64,000 bases of DNA from Acinetobacter venetianus RAG-1 = CIP 110063 (GTDB taxonomy: Bacteria; Pseudomonadota; Gammaproteobacteria; Pseudomonadales; Moraxellaceae). The translations under genes and the position numbers were made by a program. Position 1 is the stretch's first letter, and the number at the start of each line of letters is the position of its first letter. Below, piece after piece: positions 8,079-16,839 of the stretch. The stretch spans positions 601,615 to 665,614 of the forward strand of contig NZ_KB849557.1 in assembly GCF_000368585.1 (NCBI RefSeq), written 5' to 3'. Below the pieces are notes generated by a model, which worked only from the letters and a program-made list of their open reading frames with translations, ran no database searches and had not been told where the DNA came from.

Positions 8079-8960
8079 TTAATTACAGAAACTTGGTTGG
8101 TATTGATACACAAACTGGGTCTTGGTCGCTGTTGAACTCGGTGCATTATATTGCGTTAAACCCTTTAAAGCACTAAAGCTTAAAGCAGCTCGCGCCACAA
8201 CTTTTTTGGTGTAATCCGCATTTGCATCTGCGTACTTAAATGACACCTCAACCACAGCAGGCTTCAACCCTGTATAAGGCATCTGGGTATACCACAAGCT
8301 CATTTCCAAATCGGCATCAAACTCACCTAAATCAATGGTTGCACCATCATATTTACGTTCATAAATAGTTAAACCACCAACCTGTTGTAAGCTCTGACTG
8401 TTGCTAAAGGTGTAATTGTTTTTAAAGCCCGTAAATAAAGTATTAATGTCTTCAAAATCATTTATCGTTCTTGACGTTGGAACTGTCGTAGACTTGCTTG
8501 CAACCACAAGAAAATTCAAATTATCTTTACGGGTAATATCATCTTCAAGCTTGGTTTTCGCACCTGACACGCTACTGCTCATATCTTCAAAATCAGTAAT
8601 GTAGTGATCATAACCACGATATTTCAAAGTGACTTCTTTCGCGCCATTTTCGATACGCTCTCTAAAACTATAGCCCATATTATTTAGTGGGCAGCTTCCT
8701 TGAGTATCATAAAAACGGACTTCGCGTTGCGTATCGAGGCTCATATTCCCTGTGACATTACGGCTTATTTTATTTTCGATGGCTGTTTTCGCCTGAGAAA
8801 AATAGCTATTTACATTACTTGCTTCATTACCATAACTAAAATTGTTGGGATCTAATAATAATTTGTACTCGCGAGAAGTCACTTTAGGTGAAGCGTAGCT
8901 AAGCGATGGCAACACAACAATAGTGAGTAAAGTCATCAAGGTCAGTTTATTTATTTTCAT
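8079..8960 (-). CDS. Exported protein of unknown function with CYTH-like features
   Basis: A 293-residue protein with a signal peptide (hydrophobic residues 7-22, SYA cleavage site). No named family is obvious, but the order of elements resembles the CYTH/triphosphate-tunnel fold: an EYKLLL strand near the mature N-terminus, a YSFRERIENGAKEVTLKYRG segment (an R-x-R and LT-x-K-like pair), then YERKYDGATIDLGEFDAD and a closing VEVSFKY strand. CYTH proteins bind triphosphate or polyphosphate with such Arg/Lys/Glu strands, although an exported version would be unusual. Two Cys (in GSCPLNN and the C-terminal FCN) could form a disulfide. It is a single gene between two terminators. The fold call is an inference of moderate weight. 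Confidence 0.6.
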   Translation of the reverse strand: MKINKLTLMTLLTIVVLPSLSYASPKVTSREYKLLLDPNNFSYGNEASNVNSYFSQAKTAIENKISRNVTGNMSLDTQREVRFYDTQGSCPLNNMGYSFRERIENGAKEVTLKYRGYDHYITDFEDMSSSVSGAKTKLEDDITRKDNLNFLVVASKSTTVPTSRTINDFEDINTLFTGFKNNYTFSNSQSLQQVGGLTIYERKYDGATIDLGEFDADLEMSLWYTQMPYTGLKPAVVEVSFKYADANADYTKKVVARAALSFSALKGLTQYNAPSSTATKTQFVYQYQPSFCN

Positions 8961-8987
8961 CTTGGTTCTTCTTAAAAAAGTGAATTA

Positions 8988-9018
8988 AAAAAGCCCAAAA
9001 GTTTTTGCTTTTGGGCTT
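8988..9018 (-). terminator. Terminator of the phytase-like lipoprotein gene
   Basis: Stem AAGCCCAAAAG/CTTTTGGGCTT (8991-9018) and, on the minus strand, a following T-run, 10 bp after the stop codon of the upstream gene. Confidence 0.85.
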
Positions 9019-9027
9019 CAAGTCTTG

Positions 9028-10575
9028 TTATGGATTGAACAGATTCAGTTTATCAACGACGTATAAGGTTGGCGTATCGACACGCATACGCGCATTATCT
9101 AGATATTTTTGCTCTAGACCGTTGTCATTTCTCCAAAGCCCCATGTCATCATCATTCAGCACCCCAAGATGCTGATGATCAATCAACCATAAGCCTTCCA
9201 TTTTGTCATGTGCATAACTCACTCGTTTGCCCATATCCAACACCAAGGTTTTGCTGACAGGTTGAATATTTAAGGCTTGTAAACCCTCCCACCCTTGAGT
9301 CAAAACATACTGTTCTAGTGTTTTGCCTGCGATGGTCAAACCTAACTTTGGATCTTGCTGTAAGTCACCTTGAGCCGCGACATTTTCTAGATTGGTGGCA
9401 TCCTTCAGATCAATACGATATACATGTTTCATGATATTCGGATCGTCTTTGAGGAAGTTACCATCACGTTCAAGAACTAAAAACTCATGATCATTAATCG
9501 CGACAATCGCTGAGTTTGAGTTTGCTGCAATTTCTTGGCGATAAAGATATTGAGCAACCTTACCCGTCTCTAGGTTGATCGTCACAATACGGGTCAGCGT
9601 TGATTTATTGACTGCCTTGGTTGGCAGATTCATGGTGGATTGCATAATCCCAACCAATGTTTTTTGGTCAGGTGTAATCGTTAGACCTTCCATTCCACGA
9701 TTGGCACGGCGATAACTAAACTCTTGCGGCAAGGTAAGCATATTACGGGCATCGTTCGCAAAAGGATTGATACGGCCAATCTCTTTCCCGTTAGCATCAT
9801 AATGAACAATATGAGGCCCATATTCATCACTAACCCAGAATGTGCCATCTTTCAATGCAGCCAAACCTTCACTATCAAGACCATAGTCATCCAACTTGAT
9901 TGGATTCGTCACAGGATCATAAGGCTTGCTTGAATCAACAGTAATCACATGACCATTGATGTCGTAAGGAGTTTCACCAGTGCCACCGAGAGCAGCAGTA
10001 TTCGGTAAGCCCGTGATATTTTTCCCATTACGATCTTTCAATAAAATCGTTTTGATCAGTTTGACTGAACCATCATCTTGTGCCTCAAACAAACCAATTT
10101 TAGGAACATAATCTGGAAGTGGGAAAATCTTACCCGCACCATGAACACCATCATCATAGTCAGCATTTGGGCCACGATCGGTAATCGCATAAAACTGTTT
10201 TTTATTGGTGGGATGTGCCGCAACGTCAGAACCAAAGCCACCTTGACGAAGGGAAAATGGGCTATCAATGGTTGTGCCATTTGGCTGAAAGCTCGCTAGA
10301 ATTTCATAAGGTAATGCAATACCTTGTGCAAATAAGTTGGCACCACACTGTACCGAACTTTGCTCGATTTCATTGGCATCCAATTGACCATTTTTGTTTT
10401 TATCTAGACCACTTTCAATACGCGTTCCAGCGCTCCAGCAATCATCATTACCCAACGCTAAAGGCGTTTGTTGAATCAAGCTGTTTAATCCATTTTGACC
10501 ATTATCCCCATCAGAACATGCAGTCAATACAACTATCGAAGCCAATAAAGCCAAAGTGAGCGGTGTTTTTTTCAT
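9028..10575 (-). CDS. Esterase-like phytase-family lipoprotein with an EF-hand loop
   Basis: A 515-residue lipoprotein (lipobox LTAC, Cys20). Residues 20-75 form a small Cys-containing domain that includes a canonical EF-hand calcium loop, DKNKNGQLDANE, often found after GDNGxNG linkers on secreted lipoproteins. From about residue 95 the protein matches the esterase-like activity of phytase family, a beta-propeller: FAITDRGPN, LDDYGLDSEGLAALKDGTFWVSDEYGPHI, RGMEGLTITPDQKTLVG and KMEGLWLIDHQ contain its conserved DxE/D and EG motifs. Members are exported phosphomonoesterase/phytase-like enzymes whose substrates are mostly untested. It is monocistronic with its own terminator. Confidence 0.8.
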   Translation of the reverse strand: MKKTPLTLALLASIVVLTACSDGDNGQNGLNSLIQQTPLALGNDDCWSAGTRIESGLDKNKNGQLDANEIEQSSVQCGANLFAQGIALPYEILASFQPNGTTIDSPFSLRQGGFGSDVAAHPTNKKQFYAITDRGPNADYDDGVHGAGKIFPLPDYVPKIGLFEAQDDGSVKLIKTILLKDRNGKNITGLPNTAALGGTGETPYDINGHVITVDSSKPYDPVTNPIKLDDYGLDSEGLAALKDGTFWVSDEYGPHIVHYDANGKEIGRINPFANDARNMLTLPQEFSYRRANRGMEGLTITPDQKTLVGIMQSTMNLPTKAVNKSTLTRIVTINLETGKVAQYLYRQEIAANSNSAIVAINDHEFLVLERDGNFLKDDPNIMKHVYRIDLKDATNLENVAAQGDLQQDPKLGLTIAGKTLEQYVLTQGWEGLQALNIQPVSKTLVLDMGKRVSYAHDKMEGLWLIDHQHLGVLNDDDMGLWRNDNGLEQKYLDNARMRVDTPTLYVVDKLNLFNP

Positions 10576-10669
10576 TGTTTACAAACATCATTGCCAAAGA
10601 GCCTTCATGCTAAGAAGCAAAAATGACAATCCCATGAACAAAAGATCACCAATCTATGACAACCGACGA

Positions 10670-10695
10670 TGTGAATAAGTTTAAACTTATCCACA
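10670..10695. repeat. Inverted pair of DnaA-box-like 9-mers
   Basis: A 26-bp imperfect palindrome in which the right arm contains the consensus DnaA box TTATCCACA and the left arm TGTGAATAA differs from the mirrored box by one base. Both arms are joined by GTTTAAAC. It lies between the phytase-like gene start and the SDR gene stop. Its use as a DnaA site is not shown. Confidence 0.4.
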
Positions 10696-10717
10696 GCTTG
10701 CCGCTTTTATCGTCAGG

Positions 10718-11812
10718 TTATGGTTGTTGATAAACCCAAAGACTGGTTTTTTCCAAAGCTTTTCTTAAGTCCGTTTCTTGAATATCCCACTTTTGGATGA
10801 GTTGCATTAGCTGTGAAGTATTCAGCGGTTCTGTTCGGATAAAGTCCAACATTTCTGCAGACATTTCTAATTTTTGCGCCAACCATTTCCATCTTAAAAT
10901 CATTCGCAGTACAGACAATGGTACATATTGCGTCGGTGCTTTTTGTTTCACCTGTGCGGCGATAATATTCAACATTTCAGCAAGAACAAATCGCTGTTGA
11001 TGTGCAACCAAGAGTTCACGCTGTATTAAGCTTGGCTCAGTAGCAGCATAACTGATCACTCGCACAAGATAGTCGACGGTCACAAGTGGTAAATAGTGTT
11101 GTGGTGTCGCAGGAATGGCACTCATTTTTTTACGTTTTAATAAATCAACCATATGCGCCATCGGTTGGTTTGCAGGGATTTCGCCTGTACTTGCATCTCC
11201 AACAACCGTTGCTGGATGAATAATCGTCCAATCTAAGTTCAACTGCTTGGCTTGTGAAATCCATGCATAATGTGCCTCTATTTTCGAAGCTTCATAAGCG
11301 CCTTGGCGGGCATAAATCTGCTGCCAGTTACTTTGCTCAGGTGATGCTGAATCTATCCCGATCTGCTGCAAATGTTGCTCCAAAGTCAGCATAAATCCTG
11401 AAACATGAACAACACGTCGTAACTGACAATGTTTCTGCATACAACGCAGTAAATTTACAGCACCTTCAACATTCACAGCACGGGCTTGTTGCATACTGAG
11501 ATTCCATGCAAATAAAGCACTTCCATTGTAAAGCGTATTGACGGTACTCAATTTCAGCCAATCGGACGTCGATATTGCAAGGTCTGGTTGGGTAATATCA
11601 CCTTGAATGCATGTGAGTTTTTCTAAAGCAACCTTTCTTTGAATCAGCCATGTTTCTAACTCTGGCTGTTGTTTAGCTTTTTGACGTAATAATGCAAAAA
11701 CCTGATGTCCTTGCTGCAACAATTCAGCAATTAAAAAACGTCCGATAAAACCTGTAGCGCCTGCAACAAAAGCAATCTGTGTCTGTTGCTGATTTGAATC
11801 TTTATTTTCCAT
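10718..11812 (-). CDS. Extended SDR / thioester-reductase-like NAD(P)-dependent epimerase
   Basis: A 364-residue extended short-chain dehydrogenase. The N-terminal Rossmann motif VAGATGFIGR (residues 16-25), the ALFAWNLSMQQARAVNVEGAVNLLR block and the catalytic YEASK (around residue 175) place it with NAD-dependent epimerases and the reductase domains of NRPS/carboxylate reductases (Male-sterility/NAD-binding-4 type). The C-terminal 100 residues, PLVTVDYLVRVISYAA onwards, are the substrate domain. The substrate is unknown. It is divergent from a merR-type gene and its promoter carries a MerR-type operator, so it is probably induced by the small molecule or stress sensed by that regulator. Confidence 0.75.
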   Translation of the reverse strand: MENKDSNQQQTQIAFVAGATGFIGRFLIAELLQQGHQVFALLRQKAKQQPELETWLIQRKVALEKLTCIQGDITQPDLAISTSDWLKLSTVNTLYNGSALFAWNLSMQQARAVNVEGAVNLLRCMQKHCQLRRVVHVSGFMLTLEQHLQQIGIDSASPEQSNWQQIYARQGAYEASKIEAHYAWISQAKQLNLDWTIIHPATVVGDASTGEIPANQPMAHMVDLLKRKKMSAIPATPQHYLPLVTVDYLVRVISYAATEPSLIQRELLVAHQQRFVLAEMLNIIAAQVKQKAPTQYVPLSVLRMILRWKWLAQKLEMSAEMLDFIRTEPLNTSQLMQLIQKWDIQETDLRKALEKTSLWVYQQP

Positions 11813-11844
11813 TGTGAATGACTCATTTTATTCAATGTAGGAAT

Positions 11845-11876
11845 AGGCTAAAGGATGGAGTACACTCAATGGTCAA
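11845..11876 (-). promoter_or_regulatory. MerR-type operator/promoter of the SDR gene
   Basis: Read on the minus strand: -35 TTGACC (11871-11876), dyad ATTGAGTGTACTCCAT (11855-11870, one arm mismatch) and -10 TAGCCT (11845-11850). The 20-bp spacer filled by a GAGTGTACTC dyad is the hallmark of promoters that MerR-family activators untwist. The merR-like gene lies immediately on the other side. Confidence 0.75.
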
Positions 11877-11912
11877 GATGTTTTTTAAGCAAATAATAAA
11901 AAAGGTGATGAA

Positions 11913-12290
11913 ATGTTGATTGGTGAACTTGTAAAACAAACTAACCTCAGTCGAGATACCATTCGCTTTTATGAAAAAATGCAGTTGATTCACTCAATTA
12001 CCCGCAATAATGGTTATAAAGATTATCCTGAACAAACACTTCAGCAAGTCCAGTTAATTCGTACAGCAAAAAACCTTGGTTTCTCACTCCATGAAATTAA
12101 GCAAATCTTAGCAATGACGGCGCAACAAGAAATTCCTGCAGATCAAGTACACACCATCTTCCAAGAGAAACTCGATGTGATTGACGAAAAAATTGCTCAA
12201 CTCAATCAAATTAAAATGATGCTGAGCCGATTTACTCAAGGAGAGCCTTGTCCGTTAAGAAAAGATTGTCCTATTCCTGAATTAAATTAA
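11913..12290 (+). CDS. MerR-family transcriptional regulator
   Basis: A 125-residue regulator with the MerR winged helix at the N-terminus (LIGELVKQTNLSRDTIRFYEKMQLI), the second HTH part (NGYKDYPEQTLQQVQLIRTAKNLGFSL) and a coiled-coil dimerisation helix (residues 85-110). The C-terminal end has two Cys, GEPCPLRKDCPIPELN, spaced C-x6-C, which may form a metal- or redox-sensing site like that of ZntR/CadR-type regulators, though the canonical Cys near residue 79 is absent. It is divergent from the SDR gene, whose promoter has a MerR-type dyad and long spacer, so this is the likely activator. The effector is unknown. Confidence 0.85.
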   Translation: MLIGELVKQTNLSRDTIRFYEKMQLIHSITRNNGYKDYPEQTLQQVQLIRTAKNLGFSLHEIKQILAMTAQQEIPADQVHTIFQEKLDVIDEKIAQLNQIKMMLSRFTQGEPCPLRKDCPIPELN

Positions 12291-12507
12291 CTATTTTTCA
12301 TAAAATTAACTTTTCCATATTGACCCTACTGCCCAGCCTCATGTTTTTTAAATAATTATTAAAAAATGTTCTGATTATCATCATATAAAAATACAGTCAT
12401 AAAAAGCATACAAAATAGTGTCATTTTCATGCTTTTTTAGCTGTATATAACACTCTGCAAAGATTCAGTTATCGAATCTTGCTTAGTCGAGAAAGGAACA
12501 TACATAT

Positions 12508-13800
12508 ATGAGTCAGACATATAGCAAGGAAGAAAGAACGAGTCGCATCAAAGGCATTGTGGGTGCGGCATCAGGGAATTTAGTGGAATGGTTCGATTTT
12601 TATATTTATGCCGTTTTTGCTGCCTATTTTACTCATGCACTGACTGCTCCAGATATGGAGCCAACCACCAAAGCGATTTATGTGTGGGGTGTATTCGCCG
12701 CTAGCTTCTTTATGCGCCCGATAGGAAGTTGGTTATTTGGGCGAATTGCCGACCGGCATGGTCGCAAAAAGTCTATGGTGATCTCTATTTGCTTAATGGC
12801 ACTCAGTTCATTTCTATTTGCGGCATTACCAACTTATGATCAAGTCGGCATGCTTGCGCCATTCTTATTGCTCATGGTTCGGTTGTTACAAGGTCTATCC
12901 GTAGGCGGTGAATATGGTGCCGTCGCAACCTATATGAGTGAGCTCGGTTTGAAAGGGCAACGTGGTTTTTTTGCCTCGTTCCAATACGTAACACTCTCAG
13001 GCGGTCAGCTACTTGCCAGCTTGCTAGGCGTTATTTTGCTAGGTTTTATGACGGAACAGCAACTGAATGATGGTGGTTGGCGTATTCCATTCGTGATCGG
13101 GGGGATTGCAGCACTCTTGTCTTTAGCTGCTCGAAGCCGCTTAGAAGAGACCTTATCGCATGAAGATGCTGAACGTGAAGAATCAGGTAGTTTGGTCGCG
13201 CTATTAAAGCAACACTGGAAGACTTTCCTCTTGGTGGTTGGTTATACCTCAGCAGGTTCACTGACTTTTTACGTAGTGACGGTCTACTCTAAAACTTATC
13301 TCACCAATATCGGGATTGAAGGTAAAACCGTTGGCTTTATCATGACTGCGGCATTATTCGTATTTATGATCGCTCAGCCATTCTTTGGTATGTTGTCAGA
13401 TCGAATTGGTCGTCGTGCGTCGATGTTGTCATTTAGCTTATTGAGCGCAATCTTTATCTATCCTGTCATGGTCATTGGTATGCGCAGTTTTGTTGACTCG
13501 CCAGTGATTATTGCCTTGTTACTGATCTTCTTAATGATGCTGCTAAGCTTCTACACGTCTATCAGTGGCTTGGTCAAAGCAGAGATGTTCCCGCCTCATG
13601 TCAGAGCCTTAGGGGTCGGATTCTCTTATGCAGTCGGTAATGCCTTGTTTGGCGGTTCAGCACCTTCCGTTGCCTTGTTATTTAAAGATGCAGGCATTGA
13701 AAACACTTTCTTTGTTTATGTAATTATCATGCTCATCATCTGTTTCTTCTGTAGTTTAGCGCTGCCGAAAAAACCTGCCTATTTAGAACATGATCACTAA
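12508..13800 (+). CDS. kgtP: Alpha-ketoglutarate permease-like MFS transporter (MHS family)
   Basis: A 430-residue, 12-helix major facilitator of the metabolite:H+ symporter family. The motifs GAASGNLVEWFDFYIYA, MRPIGSWLFGRIADRHGRKKSM, LLQGLSVGGEYGAVATYMSE and FYTSISGLVKAEMFPPHVRALGVG align closely with E. coli KgtP, better than with ProP or ShiA. It would import 2-oxoglutarate or a related dicarboxylate with protons across the inner membrane. Single gene, preceded by a 200-bp AT-rich leader and followed by a terminator. Substrate is inferred from family similarity. Confidence 0.82.
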   Translation: MSQTYSKEERTSRIKGIVGAASGNLVEWFDFYIYAVFAAYFTHALTAPDMEPTTKAIYVWGVFAASFFMRPIGSWLFGRIADRHGRKKSMVISICLMALSSFLFAALPTYDQVGMLAPFLLLMVRLLQGLSVGGEYGAVATYMSELGLKGQRGFFASFQYVTLSGGQLLASLLGVILLGFMTEQQLNDGGWRIPFVIGGIAALLSLAARSRLEETLSHEDAEREESGSLVALLKQHWKTFLLVVGYTSAGSLTFYVVTVYSKTYLTNIGIEGKTVGFIMTAALFVFMIAQPFFGMLSDRIGRRASMLSFSLLSAIFIYPVMVIGMRSFVDSPVIIALLLIFLMMLLSFYTSISGLVKAEMFPPHVRALGVGFSYAVGNALFGGSAPSVALLFKDAGIENTFFVYVIIMLIICFFCSLALPKKPAYLEHDH

Positions 13801-13819
13801 ATAAATTCTGCCCTCATCC

Positions 13820-13854
13820 AAACCACTTTTGCTCGACAAAGGTGGTTTTTTATT
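13820..13854. terminator. Terminator between kgtP and the HD-domain gene
   Basis: Stem AACCACTTT/AAAGGTGGTT (one mismatch) with an eight-base loop and T-run on the plus strand; A-rich flank makes it weaker on the minus strand. Confidence 0.75.
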
Positions 13855-14626
13855 GTCCCGCTTTTTCCAGATATGGATTGAGATTGACTAAATGCTTAAA
13901 GCCACTCTGAACGACCATTGCTGTACGAGACTGAGGACGTGTAAATGCTTCATGCTGGGTAAATTCGAGCATGTGTTGATTGAAGTCTAAACGTGGATAT
14001 TGTTGAAATAACTGTTTTCTAAACTGGGGCGAAAATTCAAAACCTCGGCTTCCAATCACATCACAACTTGCTGCTTGTTGGAGTAAATGTGCTTCAACGC
14101 CATCATCAACAGCCACATAAGGATTCATGTGCATACTAATTGCATCAAACAACTGATCAGCACGCGGTATCTGCCAACCTTGCTCAATGGACCAATCCTT
14201 AGCAGCATAAGCGCCCTGCCCAGCAAAACAGCGACAAGTTTCATGATGTTGATAATGTTGCTCGGTCATGCCTAAATCATGTAATAAACAAGACACCGCC
14301 AACAACTCATGATCATGTTTTAAATCATGCATCTTGGCAAAGGCTACTGCGTAGTGCCATGTGCGCAAACAGTGATTTTGTAGGGCGATTGAGCTACATG
14401 ATTGCATTTTTTCAATCGCGTGTTTTACATCATTGCTATCAGGCAAAAGTAGATCGTCTAAGCTCAACCCCAACCGAGCATTTGACTGAGTTCGACCTGC
14501 TAAGGCATACATTTTTATGCTCTGTTTAAGGACTGGAAATAAGCTATGACTCAATAGCTGCATCCGATCTTTTAAGGATAAGTCACCTAAAGTCTGTGCC
14601 ATCCATGCTTGTCTGCCAATGTGCAT
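13850..14626 (-). CDS. HD-domain hydrolase (cyanamide hydratase-like)
   Basis: A 258-residue protein if started at ATG 14626 (MHIGRQAWMAQTL), which has a GGTGA site upstream; a 20-residue hydrophobic extension to 14686 lacks one. It carries the metal-binding His set of HD-domain phosphohydrolases: His85 and His91 in QNHCLRTWHYA, the HD pair 116-117 in CLLHDLGM, and later ISMHMN. The spacing and the surrounding RTW/ASC..GSRGF motifs resemble the cyanamide hydratase/DJ-type HD subfamily. Substrate unknown. It is convergent with kgtP and lies downstream of a LysR gene transcribed the same way, 85 bp away. Confidence 0.7.
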   Translation of the reverse strand: MHIGRQAWMAQTLGDLSLKDRMQLLSHSLFPVLKQSIKMYALAGRTQSNARLGLSLDDLLLPDSNDVKHAIEKMQSCSSIALQNHCLRTWHYAVAFAKMHDLKHDHELLAVSCLLHDLGMTEQHYQHHETCRCFAGQGAYAAKDWSIEQGWQIPRADQLFDAISMHMNPYVAVDDGVEAHLLQQAASCDVIGSRGFEFSPQFRKQLFQQYPRLDFNQHMLEFTQHEAFTRPQSRTAMVVQSGFKHLVNLNPYLEKAGQ

Positions 14627-14713
14627 TTTTATCACCCACAAAATTAGAGCAATTACTCTAATTTTAATTTTTACTGTAAATCGCATCAGTTGTCAAAACA
14701 TTAAAGGATCATT

Positions 14714-15610
14714 CTAGCAATGGACAGCAAGCTCACTTTTCAGCAGATCATTAAGCCAATCAATGAAGTCCTGAAAATATTCTGGACGATATTGACGGTC
14801 TGTAAGCAAAATATTGACAGGTAATTCAGAGCGAGGAACGTGTTCAAATAAGCGCTGTAATCGACCTTGTTGTACATAATTTTTCGCATCAAACGCTGGA
14901 ATCTGGATTATTCCCAACCCGTTTAAACCCGCTTGAATATAGGCTTCTGTATTTTCAATTAATAAACGATATGGCATTTTGACGCGATGATTTTTAAATA
15001 CTAATTCGCTCAGCTCTCGATAATGCTTGGCAACATGATAATCAACGGCAAAATGCTGTTGCAGCTCATCAAAATCTTTAGGAATGCCAAACTCAGTCAA
15101 ATATTGCGGCGCAGCCAATGTCCAAATTTCAGTTTGACAAATCGGCTTGATCAGTAAATATTCATCCTGTACCTGCCCGACTCGAACGACACAATCAAGT
15201 TGTTGTTCAATCAAATTTGAAAAATCATCACTGCCATTAATCAAAACTTTCACTTTTGGATAACGTTGATAAAACGATTTTAAATTTGGAATCAAAACTT
15301 GGGTGGCTAAACGTTTCGGCATCCCAATGCTGATTTTACCTTCCTGACTGCGTACCTGCGTTTTAAAACGATTGAGCTCTTTTAATTGTGCAACCAAACG
15401 CATTGCTTCGTCATAAAACAAGCTGCCCTCATGCGTGAGAGCCACCTTACGAGTCGTGCGATAAAACAACAGCACTTCATATTCCTTTTCTAGCGCTTGG
15501 ATCGCATAGGTCACATTGGAACGTGGTAAGCCTAATTGCACTGCCGCTTGCGCAAACGATTGCTTCTCTGCCACCAAACAGAAGATTTTTAAACGGTCTA
15601 TTTTATCCAT
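14714..15610 (-). CDS. LysR-family transcriptional regulator
   Basis: A 298-residue LysR regulator starting at ATG 15610 (MDKIDRLKIF); a TTG four codons earlier is less likely. N-terminal winged HTH (FAQAAVQLGLPRSNVTYAIQALEKEYEVLLFYRTTRKVALT) followed by the periplasmic-binding-like effector domain (about 90-295). It belongs to the group with the FYRTTRKVALTHEG wing, common in CrgA/DsdC-like regulators. It is divergent from an SDR gene starting 106 bp away, the typical LysR target arrangement, and the effector is unknown. Confidence 0.88.
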   Translation of the reverse strand: MDKIDRLKIFCLVAEKQSFAQAAVQLGLPRSNVTYAIQALEKEYEVLLFYRTTRKVALTHEGSLFYDEAMRLVAQLKELNRFKTQVRSQEGKISIGMPKRLATQVLIPNLKSFYQRYPKVKVLINGSDDFSNLIEQQLDCVVRVGQVQDEYLLIKPICQTEIWTLAAPQYLTEFGIPKDFDELQQHFAVDYHVAKHYRELSELVFKNHRVKMPYRLLIENTEAYIQAGLNGLGIIQIPAFDAKNYVQQGRLQRLFEHVPRSELPVNILLTDRQYRPEYFQDFIDWLNDLLKSELAVHC

Positions 15611-15715
15611 TTTATTATTCAACTTTTCTGCACAATCAGTTCAATACTAACAACTATTTCAGACAAATAAATTCCATTAGCATCATTTCATACACAACAT
15701 GATGAGGAAGAATAA

Positions 15716-16471
15716 ATGTCACAACATCATCTCAAAGGCAAAACCGTACTAATCACTGGCGGCGCAAAAAATTTAGGTGGTTTAATTTCACGTAAATTTG
15801 CTGAGCAAGGTGCAAACTTATTAATTCATTACAATAGCACTGCAACCCAAGCAGATGCCGAGGAAACATTAAAAGCAGTTCAAGCATTCGGAATCAAAGC
15901 GATTTTGGTTCAAGCTGATTTATCCAATATTCAAAATATCGAACAACTTTTTATACGAGCTAACGCAGAGTTTGGTGGTGTGGATATCGCGATTAATACC
16001 GTCGGACGTGTGCTCAAAAAACCATATTTAGATACCACTGAGCAAGAGTTTGATGGAATGAATGACATCAACAATAAAATTGCCTATTTCTTTATCCAAT
16101 CAGCAGGTCGACATCTCAATCCAAATGGAAAAATTTGTACCATCGTCACCAGTCTATTGGCGGCCTACACAGGACTATACTCAACCTATGAGGGTTTAAA
16201 AGCGCCAGTCGAACACTACACTCGTGCCGCATCTAAAGAGTTTGGTGAACGTGGTATTTCAGTCACTGCTGTTGCCCCAGGCCCAATGGATACACCGTTC
16301 TTCTATGGTCAAGAAGCACCTGAAGCAGTGGCTTATCATAAATCGGCATCTGCATTAGGCGGATTGACTAAAATTGAAGATATTGAACCATTGGTTCGCT
16401 TCTTAGTAACAGATGGATGGTGGATCACAGGACAAACTATTTTTGCCAATGGTGGTTATACCACACGCTAA
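15716..16471 (+). CDS. Short-chain dehydrogenase/reductase
   Basis: A 251-residue classical SDR. The nucleotide site reads ITGGAKNLGG (13-22), a variant of TGxxxGxG; the NNAG motif is replaced by NTVG (94-97); catalytic Ser146, Tyr158 and Lys162 (YEGLK) are present, and the C-terminus has the usual PGPMDTPFF and ITGQTIFANGGYTTR blocks. The substrate cannot be predicted. Its divergence from the LysR gene suggests control by that regulator. It ends before a weak hairpin shared with the converging azlD gene. Confidence 0.82.
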   Translation: MSQHHLKGKTVLITGGAKNLGGLISRKFAEQGANLLIHYNSTATQADAEETLKAVQAFGIKAILVQADLSNIQNIEQLFIRANAEFGGVDIAINTVGRVLKKPYLDTTEQEFDGMNDINNKIAYFFIQSAGRHLNPNGKICTIVTSLLAAYTGLYSTYEGLKAPVEHYTRAASKEFGERGISVTAVAPGPMDTPFFYGQEAPEAVAYHKSASALGGLTKIEDIEPLVRFLVTDGWWITGQTIFANGGYTTR

Positions 16472-16487
16472 GAGGTGTAAATTTAAA

Positions 16488-16516
16488 GCTTGGGTTCATG
16501 CCATTCATGACCCAAG
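16488..16516. terminator. Weak terminator between the SDR gene and azlD
   Basis: Stem ACTTGGGTCATG-type pairing (GCTTGGGTTCATG with CATGACCCAAGTT) followed by TTTCTTTAATT on the plus strand; two converging genes end here. Confidence 0.55.
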
Positions 16517-16521
16517 TTTCT

Positions 16522-16839
16522 TTAATTCGACCAAAAGACCAAAGCGTAAAAACATGCCAAACTGAGAATAATCGTCGCTAAGGTATGTCGTACCGTATAA
16601 GCAATTCCGATTGTTAAGACTGTGGCAATAAAATAAGGATTTAGTAATGTCGAACGAAATACGCCTTGCTCATCCATAAAGACAATCGGGGTGGCAATTG
16701 CGGTGAGTAAACAAGGTGCAGAATATTGCAATGATTGCTGAAACCACTTCGGTAAACGTAAAGGAATATTCGGTTCAAGCAGAATATAGCGATTCATAAA
16801 AACGACGAGCGCTAGAATAATCAGAAGAAACCAATTCAT
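16522..16839 (-). CDS. azlD: AzlD-family branched-chain amino-acid exporter subunit
   Basis: A 105-residue membrane protein, about three to four helices (MNWFLLIILALVVFMNRYILL, PCLLTAIATPIVF, FIATVLTIGIAYTV, TIILSLACFYALVFW). It is the small partner of AzlC; together they form the LIV-E exporters such as AzlCD and BrnFE. Start ATG 16839 overlaps the azlC stop codon as ATGA, giving translational coupling; the longer frame to 16869 would sit inside azlC. Substrate (branched-chain amino acids or azaleucine) inferred from family. Confidence 0.85.
   Translation of the reverse strand: MNWFLLIILALVVFMNRYILLEPNIPLRLPKWFQQSLQYSAPCLLTAIATPIVFMDEQGVFRSTLLNPYFIATVLTIGIAYTVRHTLATIILSLACFYALVFWSN

Noticed and set aside
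15428..15440. GAGAGCCA in the LysR gene as a GabR site
   Set aside because: It is a single copy within coding sequence without the second repeat at 24 bp.
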